Assembly: GCF_010015445.1 (NCBI RefSeq)
Contig: NC_053123.1
Span: 7,276,434 to 7,340,433 of the forward strand
Origin: Perca fluviatilis
Lineage: Eukaryota > Chordata > Actinopteri > Perciformes > Percidae
DNA length: 64,000 bases
Reading direction: 5' to 3'
In this document: piece by piece, positions 56,643 to 64,000 of the stretch
How positions within the stretch are numbered: the stretch's first letter is position 1
Layout of the letters: each line of letters starts with the position of its first letter
Position numbers and translations under genes: made by a program
Notes under the pieces: generated by a model
What the model saw: only the letters and a program-made list of their open reading frames with translations
What the model was told of the DNA's origin: nothing
Database searches by the model: none

Positions 56643-57598
56643 GACATGGGGAATTGTTTTGTTTTTTTCACGAGAAACTTTCTGGTCCGCATGAGAAACT
56701 TTCTGGTGCACACGAGAAACCTTCTCATGACCACAAAATACTTTCTGGCGCGCAAAAGTATCTCACGATTACGAGAAACCAATCTAAGGCTAGCAAAGTT
56801 ATGCTAACAAGTAATGCTAACGTTATGTGGCTAAAGTTAATTGTTACATTCACAGCATGGAATCGGTTAACAGTTGCCGACAATATTAGGCCGGTTATAC
56901 ACTGGATGCGGTCGCTACGTGCGCGCTTGCGTGGCGTGGTCCGTTTTATATTTCAGCTCCCATGTTAACAGGTTAGAGCTCAACCTACCCGCGATACGAC
57001 ACGCGTCTCGTGGCGCTGCTTCCGAGCAGCCCCAAAACGACGCGTGCATGCTAGAAATAGAACCGACGCCTATTTTTCAAGCGTGTTGGAAGCGTTTCCA
57101 GGCAAAATAGAATAGGAAAAGATGTTTATATGTCAATTAGACATGAATACATATTAATAAATGACATGTTGATGTTTGAAAGTCTCTAGGTTTTGATATA
57201 AATGTAATTTAAAAAAGAAATATTCTGTAGCCTATTTTGCCGTCAATACTGCCGACGTTGTCTTTGCTGTAATCAAATCAGTATATATTCATGTTTAACA
57301 TGGTATTTCATTTTATCAATGGGAAACATACATGTGTCCAGACAAGGCTAGCAGCAGCAGCACCGCGTCAGACACGTTTCTGGTGTGTGAAGACATAGAA
57401 AAATCCACGCAGCCGCCACGCAGCTAACACGCAACAGAAACGCCCCGCTCACGCCACGCAGGCAGTGTGTAACCGGCCTACGGTACATTATGTTGCGTTT
57501 CTGACTGGCAGCCATTCTGACTGGTAGGCTACTCAGATGGGTTTCTCGTGCGCACCAGAAAGTGTCTTGTGCGCATAAGAAAAAAAAAAGCCCCATGC
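56643..57598. mobile_element. Element with ACATGGGG...CACGAGAAACTTTCTGG inverted ends, interrupted
   Basis: The left arm carries a short tandem of GAGAAACTTTCTGG.(G/C)C units (56670-56765). The right arm (57535-57598) is its inverted partner, ending AAAAAGCCCCATG. It is split by the MITE at 56887-57480. Confidence 0.7.
56887..57480. mobile_element. MITE with TAGGCCGGTTA(T/C)ACACTG inverted ends, nested
   Basis: Left TAGGCCGGTTATACACTG and right CAGTGTGTAACCGGCCTA differ at one base. Subterminal GC-rich text with GCGTGGCG words mirrors on both sides. The centre is AT-rich with no frame. Nested in the 56643-57598 element. Confidence 0.9.
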
Positions 57599-57631
57599 TC
57601 GGTATTTTGCTAATATTTTCAATATCAACAT

Positions 57632-57972
57632 TTGCTTTTTTTGATAACTCTGCAAACCCTTGGTGTTCTCTCAATGAGCTTCATGAGGTAGTCACCTGAA
57701 ATGGTTTTCACTTCACAGGTGTGCCTTGTCAGGGTTAATTAGTGGAATTTTTTTCCCTTATTAATAAAAAAGCAAAGGGTGGCTACTTTGAGGAATCTAA
57801 AATATAAGACATGTTTTCAGTTATTTCACACTTTTTTGTTAAGTACATAATTCCATATGTGTTCATTCATAGTTTTGATGCCTTCAGTGAGAATCTACAA
57901 TGTAAATAGTCATGAAAATAAAAAGGAAACGCATTAAATGAGAAAGTGTGTCCAAACTTTTGGCCTGTACTG
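57632..57972. mobile_element. Non-autonomous Tc1-like element, one arm lost
   Basis: Same family as 24482 and 32926. The right end TTTGGCCTGTACTG is followed by TA. The left arm is missing: the copy starts in the central segment (TTGATAACTCTGCAAACCC). Confidence 0.9.
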
Positions 57973-57984
57973 TATATATATATC

Positions 57985-58300
57985 TGTACAGAGTTTTACC
58001 CGGTTGATGCTGAAACTCTAAAGAAAATAGTAACAGAAGTGAAACCTTACACATGTTCCCCTGACCCAATTCCTACCTTCCTTTTTGAAACTATTTTTTA
58101 TTCTGTATCTGAAGACATCCTTGCCAAAGTAAATCACTCCTGACGGTGTCTTCCACACTGATTTGAAAACCGCTCTAGTAAAACCTCTTTTAAAGAAAGA
58201 GAACCTGGACGCACCTTTTGACACCCAGCAATTTGAGACCAATTTCAAATCTCCCCTTTTTAAGCAAAAAGTTTAGAGAATGTAGTTTTTAATCTTAATT
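57985..58300 (+). pseudogene. Non-LTR retrotransposon (L2/Rex-like) reverse-transcriptase fragment
   Basis: Reads in two frames: VTEVKPYTCSPDPIPTFLFE and SVSEDILAKVNHSLLTGVFH, then TDLKTALVKPLLKKENLD. This is the N-terminal part of a non-LTR reverse-transcriptase domain, where SPDPIPT, NHSL..G.FP and K.A.V.PLLKK are family marks. A frame change lies near 58138. The catalytic YADD region and all else are missing. About 100 residues remain. A dead fragment next to the Tc1-like end. Confidence 0.8.
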
Positions 58301-58389
58301 TTTAAAGTACCTTCTTCAAACTCAAACGGTTGAAAGCAGAGGTCCCATGATCTGGAAGCCGGCACATGTGTGGTTAGGGTAAGTACATA

Positions 58390-58748
58390 CATACAAATAC
58401 ATACACATTTGAGGTATTTTACTTGAGTCTTTCATTTTCATGTCACTTTCTACTTCTACTCCACTTCATTTCAAACAGAAATATTGTACTTTTTACTCCA
58501 CTCTTACTAGTTACTAGTTACTTTACACATTAAGATTTTTTTGCACACAAAACACGTGTAGTTTATAAAATGTTTTATTATAAATTTAACTACCCAACAA
58601 TATAACAGCCTACATGTCCACCTGAAATGATCAGCCGATTAAACACTTAGTTGATTGAACTGATTGTTTCCAGTTTCTAAAATGTGAGGGTTTTTCTGCA
58701 TTGAGTACTTTTACTTTTAATACTTTAAGTAAATTTTCCTGATTATAC
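58390..58748. mobile_element. Truncated hAT-type MITE (relative of 22319-22811)
   Basis: Shares TTTGAGGTA, CACTTTCTACTTCTACTCCA, CACAAAACAC and CTACCCAACAATATAA with the complete copy. Its first end is degraded and the last 60 bp are lost just before the next repeat at 58782. Confidence 0.85.
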
Positions 58749-58781
58749 TACCACGACCGCTGTCATGACATTCACATCACG

Positions 58782-59114
58782 GTAGTCCATATCCGTGACG
58801 TTCCACTTCCGCTTTCTTTGTGTTGGAATTTTAAACTCCGGTGGATTTCTGAGGACTATGGTTAACTGCTCCTCAGACCTGCGCAGGGTAAATCCAGACA
58901 GCTAGCTAGACTACTTGTCCAATCAGAGTTTTCTCTCGCATGACTATTTCGCACGACTCCGTGTGGAGCTTAGCGCCGCCCGTGTTGTGTGATTGGTTAA
59001 AAGAAATGCCAATAAACCAAGAGCACGTTTCTCTTCCATCCCAGAATGCTGTGTGGACTAGCCAGACCCTCCTCCACTCTGCAGCGCGTGGGTGGTCTGG
59101 CAAAACGAGACTGC
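58782..59114 (-). mobile_element. 440-bp MITE-like repeat, reverse copy
   Basis: Starts TAGTCCATATCCGTGACG and ends GGTCTGGCAAAACGAGACT. Shares AGACAGCTAGCTAGACTA and GTGTGGACTAGCCAGACC with the other copies. About 110 bp is missing in the middle. Confidence 0.8.
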
Positions 59115-60300
59115 CTCACGGTGACCAGTACCTGCATCACTTAACTGTCACGTGTCCAGTTGCCGTAATTTCGTACAATATCATACCAACCCGCTCATCA
59201 GAATGCAATAAGGTCACTAACGCCTGTAATACGTTATCCATGTTGAATTAACCCTTGGTAGTCAAGGCTAATAGTCATTTGTTTTCTTCCGGAAAAGGTT
59301 TGCGTGCTATGACAAATCAGGCAGGGACACGTCAGGAAGTGAACGTGGGTGTATGCGTCATCGTTTTCAGCTTGTTCAAAAGTCTTAGTTTTAGGGGTTC
59401 CTAAAGGTAGCAAAAGTAATGTGTTTTAAAACAACAACGAATTAGTGTGGATGTAGCCTTAGTCTGGCTTAGAGTGTTTTATAATTATTTATACTTTATT
59501 ATTATTATTATATTATAATTATTACTATTAATAATGTATACTTTATTTATCCCACAAGGGAAAATTACAATGTTTTCACTCTGTTGTTATTACACACATT
59601 ACACACAGGCTTGAATTACACACACATGCTCAGTACCTACTGTATACATGCACTAATGGAGAGATGTCAGAGTGAGGGAGCTGCCCATGGAAAGGCGCCC
59701 CGAGCAGTTGGGGGTTAGGTGCCTTGCTCAATTGCACCTTGGCAGTGCCCAGGAGGTGAACTGGCACCTCTCCAGCTACCAGTCCACCCTCATAATTTGG
59801 TCCGTATGGGGACACGAACCTAGTTCTACCTGTGGAGGTGTGCATGGTTTGCTGCGTGGTTTTCATTCAGCGGCAGGGCAGAGAGGTGTGGGGACGGCTC
59901 ATGAGATCAGCGCCAGGTTCCAGGTGTGTTGATTGACACAGCTGGTGCTCATTGCCTAATTTTACTCTCCCTTTAAATGCAGCAGTGTGCTGGAACCTCG
60001 GTTGACTGCCACACACCACAGACGGACTCTGTCTCGAACCAGCCCACTAAAAGAGAAGCATAGACATCTTGCTGAATACGTTTTTGCTAAACTTCATTTG
60101 TTTGAAAGGTGCTATAAAAATAAAGTTTGATTTAAAAAAAAATAAAAAATAAAAAAAAGCAACTGTTCACTAACACTTTTGTCATATCAACTTAAAAGGT
60201 GATATGTCACTGTTGTGTTCTTGACTTGGTTCTGCTGTCTCCAAGTGGCCCTAAAAAAAACGATTTTGACTAAGAAATGTGAAAACCTGATACAGGTTTT
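59115..60300. other. Intergenic DNA with one dispersed repeat, no gene seen
   Basis: Contains the 59535-59830 repeat and A-rich tract 60130-60160. No gene. Confidence 0.45.
59535..59830. repeat. Dispersed retroposon-like repeat (GTGCCTTGCTCAATTGCACC type)
   Basis: Contains TTTATCCCACAAGGGAAAATTA, GCAGTGCCCAGGAGGTGAAC and GGCACCTCTCCAGCTACCAG, wording of an abundant fish LINE/SINE-derived repeat (from memory). The frames on both strands here are translations of the repeat. Confidence 0.7.
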
Positions 60301-60623
60301 AAAGCTTTAGTGCGTAACTTTTTGGTATTAGTGAACATCCGTTACAGTCAAGTCATTTCCAAATACAAAGCTAATTAAGACGAACTGCTCCACAAAACTC
60401 TCTCTGTATTTCTTAGCATCACTATGTTCAGAAGATTGTCGTGTCCGGCGTAGAAACTCGAGTGAAGATAATTACCTCTACTGAAGAGTCTATGTTTTAT
60501 TTTTATAATCATCCGTGTCCTCCTTGGCTACTAGCAACCTGTATCATGTGGACGTGGCGACGGTTTTGTTGTCAATCCTTAGAATTCCTCATGGGGGCGA
60601 CAGAAACTACGCACTATAGCTTT
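60301..60623. mobile_element. MITE with AAAGCT(T/A)TAGTGCGTA inverted ends
   Basis: Left AAAGCTTTAGTGCGTAAC and right ACGCACTATAGCTTT are inverted copies. No coding and no clear duplication. Confidence 0.75.
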
Positions 60624-61200
60624 ACCTTTGATAGCCTTTTGGTGAAGGCATATGCTGACACCTTCGACAGAAATGGAAGATGGTAGAGTAACCGAAAGCA
60701 CAACTGAGTAATGTAATTAGTTATTGAAAATAATGTGAAAGATAACAGAATTTGAAACAATTGAATTGAACAATTTGAATTTTTTTTTACAAGTAGGTAT
60801 GCTCTGAACATGAATAAATACCGGAAAGAGTTCAACCATCCCTGACAAAGCCATTCAGTCGATATAATAGCCATCATAAATATCCCAGTGCTTTCAGTCT
60901 GGTGTATGCTTGAAGGAATGAATGAGGAAGTAGCTTTTTCCCCTTTCCCACTCATGGGAACTAATAGAGTTAGCCTGAGGGTAATAGCCTGCGGTAGAGG
61001 AGAAAGGCAGCTGCAGCAGAGTAGTTACAGTCAAACTATTCCACTTGAAGGCTACTTACTGTACATGTAAAACACCACAACGAAAGATGATCCCTTACTA
61101 TTTCAGTATGAATGGTACCAGTGGGAGTAAAGCCACGGTTCCTGGCACTACCTATAGGGATGCACAGGCCCACACAGTTAGGATTTGGTTTTTTTATCTG

Positions 61201-61226
61201 AAAAAAAAGAAAAAAAAAAAAAAAAA
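61201..61226. repeat. Poly-A tract
   Basis: A run with one G. Confidence 0.9.
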
Positions 61227-61426
61227 TGTCCACTTTCCTTAGCGCAGTTGACATCCATGTGATGTGCCTCCTCAGTTTTGTACTGCACCCACAACTTGTC
61301 CTTAAGAAAATCTATCCCATCTTCTTTTTCTTAACTTACTTCCATTTCTTTTTTCCAACTATCTGAGATTTAGTTTTTTTAGTTGGTGGACAGCTTGGTT
61401 TAACTTACAGGCACAAGTTTTCTAAT

Positions 61427-61578
61427 GGCGTTTATCCATTACATGGTACCTGCTCGCCTCGGCTCTACTCTACTCGCCTCGACGCACTGCGCGTCCGTTC
61501 TCCATTGCAGATTTTAGTACCGCCTCAGCGTGGCTGGTCTTCATAAGGATGCCGTAGTAAACTGCCGTGACCTAACGC

Positions 61579-61625
<47 letters not shown>

Positions 61626-61933
61626 CGTCGAAGGTGTGTTGTTGTTGTTGCCACAGCCAGAAGACACATTTTGTTTCAAATGAAGCTGGAGGCAGCAAAA
61701 AAAAAAAAACACCGCTGACTAAACTATTTAAAAATGGGTTTGTTCAGGACACCCCCCTCTGTCGCTTTAACATCACCTTTTGGTATCGCCTCAGCTTGCT
61801 TGGAACCTCGACTGAGATGGTAGTACTAAAAAAAGTACCTGTTGGCATGTACCAGGTACTTTTTTTCATAATGGAAAACCAAACGAGTAGAGTAGAGGCG
61901 AGTCGAGCAGGTACCATGTAATGGAAAAGCGCC
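61427..61933. mobile_element. MITE with GGCGYTTWTCCATTACATGGTACC ends
   Basis: The left end GGCGTTTATCCATTACATGG and the right end read inward GGCGCTTTTCCATTACATGG are inverted copies, continuing through GTACCTGCTCG. A (CA)n run lies inside at 61580-61624. No transposase. Confidence 0.9.
61580..61624. repeat. (CA)n microsatellite inside the MITE
   Basis: About 22 CA units. Confidence 0.95.
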
Positions 61934-62009
61934 ATAAATGGAAAAGTTTTCCTTTCGAGCTACAAAATGTAAAAGTGTACATAGAGGCTAAACCTCGAAG
62001 GCGAAGGCC

Positions 62010-62310
62010 CCATTGAAATTATGATTATTAGGGGCCGAGTAGCGAAGCTGCCGGACCCTCTTGTTTTTGTCAGTGTTATAATATTATTATTCCTAAGAAA
62101 TCCATGTTCCCATGCAAGAAAAATCACCAAACTTTGCACACAAGTCCAGTACTGTGCCAAACTTAATCAGTCCGATTTGTGTACTGGTGGTATTGATGGT
62201 GGCGCTACAGCAGCCATCTAAAATTCTTTATAAATTGAAAAACAAATCAACTGTATGCCAAACTGTAGCCACTGGCCCCAATAGTGCAGAAAGGTTGCCC
62301 TGCTCTTACC
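62010..62310. repeat. Dispersed repeat (AGGGGCCGAGTAGCGAAGC type)
   Basis: Begins around AGGGGCCGAGTAGCGAAGCT and continues with AAATCACCAAACTTTGCACAC and GATGGTGGCGCTACAGC, wording of a common fish repeat (from memory). No coding. Confidence 0.6.
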
Positions 62311-62869
62311 CAGTAGCAATTTTGATGTTCATCACTCTACTTTCTTCATTGTTTTATATGATGGCCTTGCTGCCCTGGCGTTCTGCCCTGGCACAGGCCA
62401 AAAAAGCCTTGCCCCTAAAATGGTGAAATACCAGGCCTGATATGCACAATACCTGGGAGGGAGATACCAATGTATCTTGGTATGTTTATGTATGTGTATA
62501 TAGAGTAATTACAGTATGGAACAGATGTGGTACGTGCATGTGTGTGACCCAGTGTAGAGCATCAGCAACTTGCATACAAAATAGCCACCCATACCTGCAA
62601 GCCGACCACCACTCTCTCTGAACTGTGGTTTTAATGAGCAGGTGTTGGGCAGAGGAACAAAAGGCATTAAGCAGCTCATCTCTCCTGGCTTGTCTTTACA
62701 GGCAGCCGTGCACACAAGCAAATTTAATTTTTTAGAAAATAAATGTATTTTCAGTTTTGCAAAACACACAAATTACTTAATTCGTGATATTTACATTTTT
62801 GTGCACTAGTTTTTTTTTGTTCACTAATTAAATAGTTGTGGTTCAGCAGCTGATAGTACGGACAGAGAT
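62311..62869. other. Intergenic DNA, nothing recognised
   Basis: No recognisable element or exon. Confidence 0.4.
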
Positions 62870-64000
62870 GGGGCCTGCCAGCCTATTTCTCATTGCTGCA
62901 ACACTGACCTCCAAGACAAGAGGGGCGTGATCGACATTGTCCCTCCATGCTTTCTGTCCCCAATTCCCAAGCAGATGTTGTGGAGTGCAGCACAGCAGGT
63001 GATAATGCCAGGGACAAATGTAGGGTAGACTCCAGGGGCCTTGGAGAAGATGATGCGCTGCCTTGTTTTCCTCATTCCAAAGGCCCTCTCAACGATGGAG
63101 TGGGCATTGGCATGATGGACACTGTGGCGCTCCTGAACCTGGCACTTGTGGTGGCTCCCTGTAGGGCACAACTCAAGGCCCGCGGGCCCAATCCGGCACC
63201 TCGCAAATTTGGATCCGGCTTGCATATCGATTTAGGTTCACAATACATTTTGACTCGCCTATTTGTGCACCAAAATAAAAAGACAAAAATGTTTTCAAAC
63301 TGCAATTATGCTCAAAGCAGAATTTGGCAGATTTGCTGACTTTCAGACTCAGAAATTCCCACAGAACCAATGAGTTTGCATATTCAGGCCTGAGAAACAG
63401 GTTGTTGTGAGTCGGCTGTGTAATAGCCTGCTTTTAAAAATGTAATCATTGTTTTGCTTGCTTTGCTAAATTCTATAATGGCTAAGGAACTTTTTTACTG
63501 ACTTTTCTAGAGCTTTATTTATGTGGACCAAACTGCATATGAGAAGGCAATATGAGACAGGCAATAATACAGTCAAAAAGTTTTTACTTTTTCGATTTAA
63601 TAAAAGCATATCAATAAACTATACATGTCTGGCACTTGATGTGATTCTCATTTTCCAGTGTTGCCCTTAGTGAAATTGAGTTTAACACCCCTGCTGTGGG
63701 GTGTCAAGATGGAGACAGGTTGCTCAAGGCAGAGATACCCACCATCCTCTACAATGAAATAACCCACAGGAGGGTACAGGTGATATGTGAATAGAGGATT
63801 GTTTCTGGGGTCGTGCACTGACCCTGGGTTAGCCAGTAAATGTGTCCAAGCACTTGCCTCTACTGTCACAAACAGCTTGGAGATGGATGGACTGAAATAG
63901 CTTTCTGTTTACGTAGTCACAGGAGGCAGGACCTGCAGTTGCCTTTATTCTGGCACCCTTCAATAGCACCCACGCATTTTCTGAATGCCTCATTCTGAGC
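62870..64000 (-). pseudogene. PIF/Harbinger (HARBI1-like) transposase pseudogene, partial, split by a hAT MITE
   Basis: Minus strand, entering from the right edge. Upstream part (64000-63702): ATAGPAS-CDYVNRKLFQSIH, QAVCDSRGKCLDTFTG, then SVHDPRNNPLF, YPPVGYFIVEDGGYLCLEQP and VSILTPH. Downstream part (63158-62890): VQERHSVHHANAHSIVERAF, GMRKTRQRIIFSKAPGVYPT and ITCCAALHNICL. These are the core and C-terminal parts of a DDE transposase of the PIF/Harbinger type. The SIVERAFG and ALHNIC blocks are strong family marks, with the last glutamate of the DDE triad in the IVERAFG region (family knowledge). There are stops and frame changes in the upstream part, and the 527-bp MITE breaks the frame. 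The N-terminus is off the window. Not functional; it is the transposon enzyme rather than the domesticated host gene. Confidence 0.88.
63167..63693. mobile_element. hAT-type MITE inserted in the Harbinger pseudogene, 8-bp duplication CTGT(A/G)GGG
   Basis: The right end read inward is CAGGGGTGTTAAACTCAATT, a known hAT-type tip. The left end (CACAACTCAAGGCCCGCGGG) is more decayed. The flanks are CTGTAGGG (63159-63166) and CTGTGGGG (63694-63701). When it is removed, the Harbinger text runs on through ILTPHR into the PPQVQERH-like region. Confidence 0.85.

Noticed and set aside
62947..63339. Plus-strand 130-codon frame
   Set aside because: It is the opposite strand of the Harbinger transposase and runs into the inserted hAT MITE.
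1..64000. Endogenous virus
   Set aside because: No gag, protease, integrase or envelope motifs were seen. The only LTR is solo and unclassified, and the only reverse-transcriptase fragment is of the non-LTR type.

Overview
The window looks like a teleost fish chromosome, probably a percomorph (inferred from the kinds of repeat, not from any named species). It has spaced exons with GT-AG boundaries, many dinucleotide microsatellites, and a dense layer of Tc1/mariner, hAT, PIF/Harbinger and TTAA-type DNA transposon remains, SINEs and one solo LTR. Most open frames in it are chance or transposon frames, not genes.

The one gene I can name is tmeff2 (tomoregulin-2, a type I membrane protein with follistatin-like and EGF-like domains) on the minus strand. 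Exon 1 (start codon at 40553, coding to 40364) and exon 2 (20210 to 20101) join in frame and read as the mature N-terminus and the start of the first follistatin module. Between them lies a 20.2 kb first intron. Bases 1-20100 are the start of intron 2; the other exons lie off the left edge. A CpG-rich promoter/5' leader lies at about 40330-40740, with long CT and CA microsatellites 0.6-0.9 kb upstream of the start codon. A second, unrecognised minus-strand gene is suggested by two consistent exons at 48349-48124 and 47974-47892, which splice in frame across a 149-bp intron.

Layout. 1-20100 (intron 2): a foldback MITE at 0.6-0.9 kb, an element with 150-bp inverted ends at 1.6-2.2 kb, nested MITEs at 6.5-8.3 kb, a solo LTR with 5-bp target duplication at 9.8-10.3 kb, a small element with a RecQ-helicase-like fragment at 13.2-13.7 kb, nested MITEs at 14.0-14.6 kb, a young tRNA-SINE with 13-bp target duplication at 15.5 kb and a 1.3-kb TIR element at 18.4-19.8 kb. 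20211-40363 (intron 1): hAT MITEs with clean 8-bp duplications at 22.3-22.8 and 23.1-23.7 kb, two non-autonomous Tc1-like elements (24.5 and 32.9 kb), a second RecQ-like fragment (25.5-26.0 kb), a 16-bp tandem array (27.4 kb), and a broken hAT transposase gene split by a Tc1 element (34.3-37.6 kb). 40.6-64 kb (upstream of tmeff2): two Tc1 copies of opposite orientation 110 bp apart (42.5-45.4 kb), a garbled 32-bp minisatellite (45.6-46.6 kb), the unrecognised exon pair, a nested hAT MITE (48.8-49.4 kb), a TTAA element whose 46-bp internal repeat is expanded about tenfold (50.0-51.0 kb), a hAT element holding another element with a 14-bp duplication (53.8-55.0 kb), a nested pair at 56.6-57.6 kb, a reverse-transcriptase fragment (58.0-58.3 kb), and a PIF/Harbinger transposase pseudogene split by a hAT MITE at the right edge.

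I found no virus, CRISPR array or bacterial-type system. The parts most worth a second look are the unrecognised exon pair, the RecQ-carrying small elements, the 32-bp flank duplication around the Tc1 in the hAT gene, and the indel-ridden 44.2-46.6 kb stretch, which may be an assembly-quality artefact.
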